Assembly (NCBI GenBank): GCA_964535735.1 | Contig: CAZHTM010000091.1 | Span: forward strand, 1-5,305 | From: J089 sp964535735 | Lineage (GTDB): Bacteria > Fidelibacterota > Marinisomatia > Marinisomatales > J089 | Direction of reading: 5' to 3' | DNA length: 5,305 nt | Part shown: positions 1 to 5,305 of the stretch, piece after piece | Numbering within the stretch: position 1 is the stretch's first letter | Layout of the letters: each line of letters starts with the position of its first letter | The notes under the pieces: model-generated | The model's input: the letters and a program-made list of their open reading frames with translations, nothing else | The model's database searches: none | Told to the model about the DNA's origin: nothing | Position numbers and translations under genes: made by a program

Positions 1-3000
1 ACGGACACCAATTTGGAGATGCCTTTTTTCTCCATGGTGACACCGTAGAGCACATTGGCCCCTTCCATGGTCAATTTATTGTGTGTGACCACGATAAACT
101 GGGTCTCATCACTGAATTTTTTCAGCACATTGGTGAATTTGCGAATATTCCCATCATCCAGGGGCGCATCCACTTCATCCAGAATACAATAGGGACTGGG
201 TTTGTGTTGATAAATAGCAAACAGGAGCGCAATGGCCGTGAGTGATTTTTCTCCGGCGCTGAGCATCCTCAGAGTCTGATTCCGTTTTCCCGGAGGTTGA
301 GCGGAAATGGCAATATCCGCTTCCAGAGGATCCGGATCCCCCACCAGCGATAAAGTCCCTTTGCCGCCTTCAAAGAATATGGGGAATAACCGTTCATAAT
401 TGGCCTTGATTTGATCAAAGGCCTCCAGAAATTGCTTCCGGGCAACCCGATCAATCCGTTGAATCGTTTCCCGAAGATTCGATTCCGCCTCAATGAGATC
501 TTCCCGCTGGGTGATGAGCAGTTGAAGGCGTTCATTTTCTTCCTCGTACTCCGCCTGGACTGCCATGTTTACGGGACCGATGTTCTCAATACTCCGCTTG
601 GTCCGTTCAATGTCCCGCTCCAGCGTATCCTCATCCTCCGTAACCTCCAGGTGTTCCGGCACCGTCAGGTTATATTGATCCCGGATATGCTCCCTTAGAA
701 TCTCAATCCGTTGCTGAATTTCACTTACCTTTAATTCCGATTCGCGCAGGTCTTCCAGTAACGCTTCCCGGGTCTTCTGTTCATCCTGAATGAGTTGTCG
801 GATGGTTTCCAATTTTTCGTAAACCTGATCCCGAGTGCGCTGGATGTCGCTGACCTTGGACTTCCGCGCTTCAATATCCTTGCGAAGGGCTTCCAAGGTG
901 GATTCTGTTTCGGCCACGTCTCGTTCCAGAGTGGCAATGGTTTCCCGCAGTTCTTTCTTTTCAGCGTCAATGCGTTCATTCCGATGGCGAAGTTCCTCCC
1001 GATTCTCCAACGCCGATCGCTTTTGCATTTCCAGGTTTTCACGCTGATTTTCCAGATTAATCAACTCAATGCGCAGTTCCTGAGATCGGGTATTGACGCG
1101 ATCCCGTTCCGCCCGGATGGATGCCAGTTTTTCCTGAGCATTTTGAAGGTCATCCTGGATGGACTGAAGATGAGCTTCACCGGCGGCCAGCTCCGGTTTT
1201 AACCGATCCAGAGCTTCCTTCAGATCGGCGATTTCTTTTTCTAATTCCCCTTTGCTGGTTCGCAATTCTTTCGCCTGCTCCAGGGTACGGGTATGCTGAT
1301 AATGAAGTTTCAGGAGCGCCTCTTCCACGGTATTACTCTCCCGTCGCAGACCATCCACGTGTTCGCCCGCTTCACGTGTGGTTCGGGATAATTCCGCCAC
1401 CTGTGCCGTCAGGTCCGTTTCCTGTCGATCCAGTGCCCCCAACGATTGGGCGATGGATGCCAATTCATTGTTCAGGGCGTCGATCCGCTGCTGACGACCA
1501 ATCAAAGACCCGTCCCGGGCGGATCCGGTTTGATACCAGATGGCGCCACGTTCCAGCCGACCGCCTTCCCGGTCCAAGAACAGACCGTCTGATCGATGTT
1601 TATCGGGCACTTCTGCAACGGACGGCACCAGCCAGGCAGATCCAATCAACAGTTCCAGTAAGGGACGGAGCGTATCGGAGACATCCAATTGATCCAGAAG
1701 TCGTTTATCGGCGTTAGCCGGCGGGGTTGGTGGTTCCGGGACGTTTGGCAATCCCTCCAGCGTCATCAGACCGAATTCTCCGATGGCGTGTTTACGAGCC
1801 AGGGCTAGAACGTTTCGCGCATGGTCCCGGCTGTCCACAACCAGATAATGGGCGAAAGCGCCCAGGGCGGCTTCCGTGGCGGTCTGCAAATCGTCCGGGA
1901 CGCCGATTTGATCTCCCAGGCCCCCCAGAACGCCGGGGAAATCATCCACATGTTCCAAAATATATCGGGTTCCTTCCGGGTGGCCTTCTCCGCTGGCAAT
2001 CAGTTCCTGAAAAAAGTCTCGTTGCGTTTCCAACGCTGATTGCCGAGTTTGGAGCTGTTGACGCTGACTGGTGAGATCGGATACTTGCGATCGAACCTGC
2101 TCCAGACGGGCTTCTTGCGATTCGAACTCCTGGCGAGCAGTTGCAAGCTGGGTGTCCAAGGTCTCTTTTCGTCCCTCCAACTGATTCCGCTCATTCACTT
2201 CCTGTTCCGCGGTGGACTCCATCTCCTTGAGCCTGGTTTCCACCTGGGTCAACCGGTTTTGTTTTTCTTCCAAGAGGGTTTCCGTGCGGCTCAGCAACGA
2301 TTGTTGCGAACTCAGGGCCTTTTGTCGCTCCCACCGCCGGGACTGGATATCTTCCTCTATCTTCCGGACCTCCCGGTAGCGGGTTTCCACTTCATCGTAG
2401 GCCGTTTTCTGAGTTTCATATTCCCGGAGTTTAGTCTCCGTCTCCGGTTCCAGTTTCTGGATCTGGTCATCCAGCGTTTTGACGGTGCTATCGATAGATT
2501 CCAACCGATGCGTGTTTTTCTCAAATTCCGAAGTGAGTCGGGCGATGGTTTGGGTATGGGAGCGGATTTGTTCCCGCCACACTAAAATATTTTGCTCTTT
2601 TTCCAATCGGCGGGTTTCCAGTTCGGACAAAGCCTCCTGTTCCTGCGAAAGAGTTTTTTCAATCTCCTGATAACGTTCCTTGAGGGTGGCTTGCTCTTCC
2701 TCAAACTTACGTTGCGAGGCGGTGCCCGACTCCCGCAACGACCGGTATTCCTGAATTTTTTCCTTTAGCGGAGCTGCGGTTTCCTGATAGCGGTTAATCC
2801 GCAACCAAGCCAGGGCCAGGTCTTTATTCTTCAGGTCTTCCATCAACTTGGCGTGCCGCTTGAACCGCTTCAACTGGAGCCCCAGACCATGAACCTTGGA
2901 TTCCACTTCTGCCAGGATATCTTTGATCCGTTCCAAATCCTGATGGGTAGCATCAAATTTTCGCAACGCGGACTTGCGCTGGTGTTTGTATTTGTTGATG

Positions 3001-3494
3001 CCGGCGGCCTCTTCAAACATGCGTTTCCGGTCTTCGCCGCTATCCGATAAAATTTGCTCCACCATCTTTAACTCAATCACCGAGTAGGCATCGGCACCCA
3101 TGCCGGTGTCAATAAAGAGGTCTTGAATATCTTTCAGGCGGCAGACCTGGCGATTGAGGAAATATTCGCTCTCGCCGTTGCGATAAATGCGCCGGCCGAT
3201 TTCAATATCGCTGTACTCCACCGGCAATTTGCCCTGGTTGTGGACCGTTAAAAATACTTCGCAAACACCCAAGGGTTTGCGGTCGGCGGCGCCGTTAAAG
3301 ATAACATCCTCCATTTTTCCACTGCGGAGGACGCTGTATTTTTGTTCGCCAAGGACCCAGCGGATGGCATCCACAATATTGGTTTTTCCGCACCCGTTGG
3401 GGCCTACAATGCCCGTAACCCCTTCACCGAATTTTAAGGACACTTTGTCGGCGAAAGATTTGAATCCATGGATTTTTAATTCTGATATATACAT
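1..3494 (-). CDS. smc: Chromosome segregation protein SMC (3' end outside window)
   Basis: SMC is the ATPase of the bacterial condensin-like complex (with ScpA/ScpB) that organises and segregates the nucleoid. The frame is open from ATG at 3494 to the window edge, 1164 whole codons; the family is usually about 1170-1200 residues, so only a short tail is missing. Domains in order: N-terminal ABC half with FKSFADK (11-17), Walker A GPNGCGKT (31-38) and Q-loop region YSVIELKMVEQIL (137-149); coiled coil about 170-500, rich in E, K, Q and R; hinge about 505-665 with GVLGGLGDQIGVP and the ALG...YLVVDS segment; second coiled coil about 665-1000; C-terminal ABC half with signature LSAGEKS (1078-1084), Walker B YCILDE (1102-1107), D-loop APLDD and switch His in THNK (H1138). 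The start is chosen because MYISELKIHGFKSF matches the normal SMC N-terminus; no clear Shine-Dalgarno precedes it. Walker A ends in GKT rather than the usual GKS, a conservative change. SMC rather than RecN, SbcC or MukB is clear from the hinge and length. Confidence 0.97.
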   Translation of the reverse strand, partial: MYISELKIHGFKSFADKVSLKFGEGVTGIVGPNGCGKTNIVDAIRWVLGEQKYSVLRSGKMEDVIFNGAADRKPLGVCEVFLTVHNQGKLPVEYSDIEIGRRIYRNGESEYFLNRQVCRLKDIQDLFIDTGMGADAYSVIELKMVEQILSDSGEDRKRMFEEAAGINKYKHQRKSALRKFDATHQDLERIKDILAEVESKVHGLGLQLKRFKRHAKLMEDLKNKDLALAWLRINRYQETAAPLKEKIQEYRSLRESGTASQRKFEEEQATLKERYQEIEKTLSQEQEALSELETRRLEKEQNILVWREQIRSHTQTIARLTSEFEKNTHRLESIDSTVKTLDDQIQKLEPETETKLREYETQKTAYDEVETRYREVRKIEEDIQSRRWERQKALSSQQSLLSRTETLLEEKQNRLTQVETRLKEMESTAEQEVNERNQLEGRKETLDTQLATARQEFESQEARLEQVRSQVSDLTSQRQQLQTRQSALETQRDFFQELIASGEGHPEGTRYILEHVDDFPGVLGGLGDQIGVPDDLQTATEAALGAFAHYLVVDSRDHARNVLALARKHAIGEFGLMTLEGLPNVPEPPTPPANADKRLLDQLDVSDTLRPLLELLIGSAWLVPSVAEVPDKHRSDGLFLDREGGRLERGAIWYQTGSARDGSLIGRQQRIDALNNELASIAQSLGALDRQETDLTAQVAELSRTTREAGEHVDGLRRESNTVEEALLKLHYQHTRTLEQAKELRTSKGELEKEIADLKEALDRLKPELAAGEAHLQSIQDDLQNAQEKLASIRAERDRVNTRSQELRIELINLENQRENLEMQKRSALENREELRHRNERIDAEKKELRETIATLERDVAETESTLEALRKDIEARKSKVSDIQRTRDQVYEKLETIRQLIQDEQKTREALLEDLRESELKVSEIQQRIEILREHIRDQYNLTVPEHLEVTEDEDTLERDIERTKRSIENIGPVNMAVQAEYEEENERLQLLITQREDLIEAESNLRETIQRIDRVARKQFLEAFDQIKANYERLFPIFFEGGKGTLSLVGDPDPLEADIAISAQPPGKRNQTLRMLSAGEKSLTAIALLFAIYQHKPSPYCILDEVDAPLDDGNIRKFTNVLKKFSDETQFIVVTHNKLTMEGANVLYGVTMEKKGISKLVS

Positions 3495-3501
3495 GTAATC
3501 G

Positions 3502-3519
3502 CTTGCAATTTGAAGCAAG
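3502..3519 (-). promoter_or_regulatory. Small hairpin in the smc leader
   Basis: The arms CTTGC (3502-3506) and GCAAG (3515-3519) are perfect 5-bp complements around an 8-base AT-rich loop. The hairpin ends 7 nt before the smc ATG, where a ribosome would bind. It could affect initiation, but the stem is short and may be chance. Confidence 0.2.
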
Positions 3520-3527
3520 AAGTTTAC

Positions 3528-3556
3528 ATAATATTTTCGGATTCAAGAAGAGTGAA
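3528..3556 (-). promoter_or_regulatory. Candidate sigma70-type promoter for smc
   Basis: On the minus strand TTCACT (3551-3556, 4 of 6 to TTGACA) is followed after exactly 17 bp by TATTAT (3528-3533, 5 of 6 to TATAAT). A start near 3521 would give a leader of roughly 27 nt before the smc ATG at 3494. The 240-bp gap after miaA supports a separate promoter for smc. FCB-group promoters often depart from the E. coli consensus, so this is a candidate only. An imperfect inverted repeat, CGGATTC (3538-3544) and GAAGCCG (3554-3560), covers the -35 and part of the spacer and could be a binding site. Confidence 0.35.
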
Positions 3557-3561
3557 GCCGA

Positions 3562-3608
3562 GCGAGGGGGAGATTACCCCGATCGAAAGTTGGGGATTAG
3601 AACCTCGC
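3562..3608. repeat. Two-stem palindromic element between miaA and smc
   Basis: The outer arms GCGAGG (3562-3567) and CCTCGC (3603-3608) are perfect 6-bp complements. Inside them CCCCGAT (3577-3583) and GTTGGGG (3589-3595) pair over 7 bp, with two G-T wobbles when read as plus-strand RNA, around a 5-base loop CGAAA. On the minus strand the wobbles become A-C mismatches, so the plus-strand transcript folds better although all genes here are on the minus strand. No T-run follows on either strand, so it is not a classical intrinsic terminator. It may be a dispersed palindromic repeat or a DNA-level structure. Confidence 0.5.
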
Positions 3609-3637
3609 ATGTAATTCCATTGAAATGACAATCGGGG
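3577..3637. repeat. Alternative long-range inverted repeat CCCCGAT / ATCGGGG
   Basis: CCCCGAT at 3577-3583 is also a perfect 7-bp complement of ATCGGGG at 3631-3637, enclosing 47 bases. The same left arm pairs with 3589-3595 in the shorter hairpin, so the two folds exclude each other. GGGGG at 3566-3570 could compete for the same C block. Such competing arms are seen in switching RNAs and in decayed palindromic repeats, and nothing here decides between them. Confidence 0.3.
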
Positions 3638-3667
3638 AAAGGGTCTCAAGTAATAATTGGTAACTAG

Positions 3668-3698
3668 ACCGATACTCTTGCCTGTATCATGAATCGGT
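3668..3698. repeat. Imperfect hairpin 37 nt downstream of miaA
   Basis: ACCGAT (3668-3673) is complementary to ATCGGT (3693-3698), and the overlapping pair GATAC (3671-3675) / GTATC (3684-3688) forms a tighter 5-bp stem with an 8-base loop. Three outer pairs (ACC/GGT) can extend the inner stem with a 3' bulge. It is the first structure after the miaA stop and could slow or end transcription or protect the 3' end, but no T-run follows it in the direction of miaA transcription. Confidence 0.25.
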
Positions 3699-3734
3699 GC
3701 ACGTCGGTGGCATTAATAAGATCATTCGACGGAC

Positions 3735-4264
3735 TTACGGGCGTTCTTGGTCCTCCCTCCAGCGCTCCAGGATATGCTCCACAATCGCGTCCAGCGATGA
3801 AAAATCAGCGGGATTGATTTCCAAATTCAACGGTTCATGACGGAACCACTGCATCTGACGTTTGGCATACTGCCGGGTCCGGAGAACAATCTCCGCCACC
3901 AACTGATCATAAGACAATTCCTCCGCCAGGTAACGACGAATCTGTCGGTACCCCACTGAGTCCAAGGGATGAATCGTCTGTCCCGGATATGTGTCAAACA
4001 ACCGACGGGCCTCTTCAATCCATCCGGACTGGAGCATGGCTTCCGTGCGAGCCTTGATCCGACGTTCCAGGTCCGCCATGGGCCAGAANNNNNNNNNNNN
4101 NNNNNNNNNNNNNNNNNNNNNNNNNNNNNNNNNNNNNNNNNNNNNNNNNNNNNNNNNNNNNNNNNNNNNNNNNNNNNNNNNNNNNNNNGGGCCAGAGCCA
4201 CGGCCAAAGCCGACTTTCCGGAGGCGGTGGGACCGACGATGGTGAGGATAGGGCGGTCAATCAT
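3735..4264 (-). CDS. miaA: tRNA dimethylallyltransferase MiaA (assembly gap inside)
   Basis: MiaA transfers a dimethylallyl group from DMAPP to N6 of A37, next to the anticodon, in tRNAs reading UNN codons; this is the first step towards ms2i6A. The N-terminal flank, ATG at 4264, gives 25 residues starting MIDRPILTIVG with P-loop GPTASGKS (11-18). The C-terminal flank gives 117 residues from FWPMADLERRI to the TAA at 3735, including GYRQIRRYL and the family-typical RTRQYAKRQMQWFR. The flanks are in different nominal frames only because the 100 N between them are a placeholder. The family is about 300-320 residues, so about 160-180 are missing, including the DSxQ-type motif after the P-loop and the central insertion domain. 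The ATG lies inside the intI stop (ATGATTGA, 8-nt overlap) with no clear Shine-Dalgarno, so translation may be coupled to intI. The gene is probably intact in the organism. Confidence 0.95.
4089..4188. other. Assembly gap of exactly 100 N
   Basis: The run is exactly 100 N, the usual placeholder for a scaffold gap of unknown size. The known miaA bases on either side are 76 nt and 354 nt (stop included), so an intact gene needs a true length equal to 2 modulo 3, and 100 is not. Comparison with normal MiaA length puts the true gap near 480-540 bp. The 8-mer GGGCCAGA occurs at both edges (4080-4087 and 4189-4196). Confidence 0.97.
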
Positions 4265-5210
4265 CCAACGGACTCTTAATGGTCAATGGGCCTTTTTGCA
4301 TGACGTGAGTATAAATCATGGTGGTTCGAACATCTTTATGCCCCAGGAGTTCCTGAACCGAACGAATATCGTATCCATTTTCCAGCAAATGGGTCGCGAA
4401 AGAATGACGAAATGTATGACAGCCGGCGTGTTTTTGAATATCGGCTTGGATTACCGCTCTTTTAACAGCTCGCTGGATGTTGGATTCATGCAGATGATGG
4501 CGAATCAATTTCCCTGATACAGGGTCTTTACTAAGCGAAGGACTGGGGAATACATAATACCAGTTGAATCGCCTATTGCTTTCCGGATATTTATTAACGA
4601 TCGCGAATGGAACGGAAACACCCAATCGCTCGTTTTTTTGATCCTGTTTATGGAGATAATACACACGTTCCATCTGCTGCTTCAATAACGGTTTTATTGT
4701 ATTAGGAAGGAGGGTCACGCGATCCTGCTCGCCTTTGCCGTTATGGATAATAATAAGATTCTGATCAAAATCAATATCCTGAATTCTCAGGCGCAGACAT
4801 TCCGATATTCGCATCCCGGTCCCATAGAGTAATTTCGCTATTAGCGCATGCACGCCATCTAATCGGGCCAATACCCTCTTTACTTCTTCCTGAGAAAAGA
4901 CGGTGGGTATCTTCCTTGAACGTTTAGCAATCACATACTCTCCCGGGTTCCCAATATCTATTTCCAGCACATGTTTATACAAGAACAGTATGGCATTTCG
5001 CGCGATATTTTGGGTGGACGCGGACACGTTCCGGTCTTTTGCCAGGTGAGTTAAAAACCGGTTGATTTCCCTCCGGCCTAACTTCGATGGATGGATTTTG
5101 TGGTTAAAAAGTATATACTGTTTTATCCAATGGGAGTAAGCTTTTTCTGTTCTAAAACTGTAATGTTTGACCCTGATTTTTCCCCGAACCTGATCTAATA
5201 ATTTTGACAT
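4257..5210 (-). CDS. intI: Integron integrase (IntI-type tyrosine recombinase)
   Basis: IntI joins circular gene cassettes to attI by recombining attI with folded attC sites. The product is 317 residues from ATG at 5210. The N-terminal SAM-like DNA-binding domain covers about 1-85 (LLDQVRGKIRVKHYSFRTEK). The catalytic domain has box I LLYGTGMRISE with R134, K159 in GKGEQDR, H265 and R268 in CHTFRHSFATHLL, H291 in LLGHKDV, and nucleophile Y300 in MIYTH. Each is exactly 12 less than the IntI1 residues R146, K171, H277, R280, H303 and Y312, so the alignment needs no gaps. The IntI-specific extra segment is at 198-221 (VPFAIVNKYPES, then WYYVFPS), and the end IKSPLDD resembles the IntI1 VRSPLD. 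XerC/XerD lack this segment. The frame runs further upstream to a TTG at 5285, but those 25 residues are hydrophobic and not family-like. The stop overlaps the miaA start by 8 nt. Sampled AT content is higher than in the flanking genes. Confidence 0.96.
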   Translation of the reverse strand: MSKLLDQVRGKIRVKHYSFRTEKAYSHWIKQYILFNHKIHPSKLGRREINRFLTHLAKDRNVSASTQNIARNAILFLYKHVLEIDIGNPGEYVIAKRSRKIPTVFSQEEVKRVLARLDGVHALIAKLLYGTGMRISECLRLRIQDIDFDQNLIIIHNGKGEQDRVTLLPNTIKPLLKQQMERVYYLHKQDQKNERLGVSVPFAIVNKYPESNRRFNWYYVFPSPSLSKDPVSGKLIRHHLHESNIQRAVKRAVIQADIQKHAGCHTFRHSFATHLLENGYDIRSVQELLGHKDVRTTMIYTHVMQKGPLTIKSPLDD

Positions 5211-5256
5211 GGATTTATTCAGAATTATTGTTAATATCACCACAGAAGTTGGAAGG

Positions 5257-5285
5257 AATGTAATTTTATGAAGAGGAAAATTCAA
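5257..5285 (-). promoter_or_regulatory. Weak candidate promoter for intI
   Basis: On the minus strand TTGAAT (5280-5285, 4 of 6 to TTGACA) is followed after 17 bp by TACATT (5257-5262, 4 of 6 to TATAAT), giving a leader of about 40 nt before the ATG at 5210. The same stretch loosely resembles the Bacteroidota pattern TTTG plus TAnnTTTG with the last two bases wrong. An alternative -10, TATACT at 5290-5295 (5 of 6), would have its -35 outside the window. The region is AT-rich, so chance matches are likely. No complete CTGT-N8-ACAG LexA box is present in 5211-5305. Confidence 0.22.
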
Positions 5286-5305
5286 ATACAGTATAACACG
5301 CTTTT

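Noticed and set aside
731..1042. Minus-strand open frames inside smc (269-535, 731-1042, 1805-1999, 2000-2194) as possible small genes or a broken smc.
   Set aside because: All are in one alternative frame, while the smc frame was checked for stops codon by codon and is open. They are shadows.
1121..1717. Plus-strand open frame of 198 codons, and others such as 795-1202, 2040-2585 and 3187-3498.
   Set aside because: They lie wholly opposite smc, whose minus-strand frame is continuous with all family motifs. The translated products show no recognisable domain and read as antisense of codon-biased coding sequence.
3586..3612. A T-arm-like stretch (TTCTAAT on the minus strand) suggesting a tRNA between miaA and smc.
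   Set aside because: The flanking bases do not form a 5-bp T stem, and no acceptor, D or anticodon arm can be assembled around it.
4080..4196. GGGCCAGA at both edges of the gap as a direct repeat from an insertion or deletion.
   Set aside because: An 8-mer match at contig ends is easily chance, and the gap itself is an assembly placeholder.
3969..4517. Plus-strand frames running through the N block.
   Set aside because: They cross undefined bases and lie opposite miaA and intI.
5248..5254. GTTGGAA as an attI or attC core site (GTTRRRY).
   Set aside because: The last base is A instead of a pyrimidine and there is no paired RYYYAAC box nearby.
5211..5285. A 342-residue integrase starting at TTG 5285.
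   Set aside because: The extra 25 residues are hydrophobic and unlike IntI N-termini, the codon is not ATG, and ATG at 5210 aligns with IntI1 at about residue 13.
5211..5305. LexA operator upstream of intI, as in SOS-controlled integrons.
   Set aside because: Only isolated CTGT half-sites occur; no CTGT-N8-ACAG or GAAC-N4-GTTC site is complete. The operator may differ in this phylum.

Overview
This window is a piece of draft bacterial chromosome carrying three genes, all on the minus strand. Read in the direction of transcription (right to left) they are an integron integrase (intI), the tRNA dimethylallyltransferase gene miaA, and the chromosome-organising gene smc, which runs off the left edge. 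The SMC protein suggests a member of the Bacteroidota/Ignavibacteria/Calditrichota/Marinimicrobia (FCB) assemblage. It has YSVIELKMVEQIL where many SMCs have a G-Q-G type Q-loop, LSAGEKSLTAIALLFAIY as ABC signature, and THNK..ME.ANVLYGVTM near the C-terminus. The lack of clear Shine-Dalgarno sequences before any of the three starts fits this. The phylum is an inference from remembered family patterns, not from a search.

Layout. Positions 1-3494 hold smc, checked codon by codon across almost all its length and open throughout; only the last few residues appear to lie outside. Positions 3495-3734 are a 240-bp intergenic stretch with no convincing gene. It has a plausible smc promoter close to the smc start and a set of nested G/C-block inverted repeats. 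Positions 3735-4264 hold miaA, interrupted by exactly 100 N. The two flanks encode the N-terminal 25 and C-terminal 117 residues of one MiaA, so the join is right, but about 160-180 residues are missing and the run of N is a placeholder. Positions 4257-5210 hold intI, whose stop codon overlaps the miaA start by 8 nt. The last 95 bp are the intI leader.

The integrase is the notable part. It has the full tyrosine-recombinase catalytic set and the extra segment between catalytic boxes I and II that separates IntI from XerC/XerD. Sampled lines of the gene are clearly more AT-rich than smc and miaA, which suggests it was acquired. Even so, it sits immediately upstream of miaA in an overlapping, operon-like arrangement. 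In integrons the recombination site attI and the cassettes usually lie beyond the 5' end of intI, so any cassette array would start to the right of position 5305. No attC site or cassette is visible inside the window.
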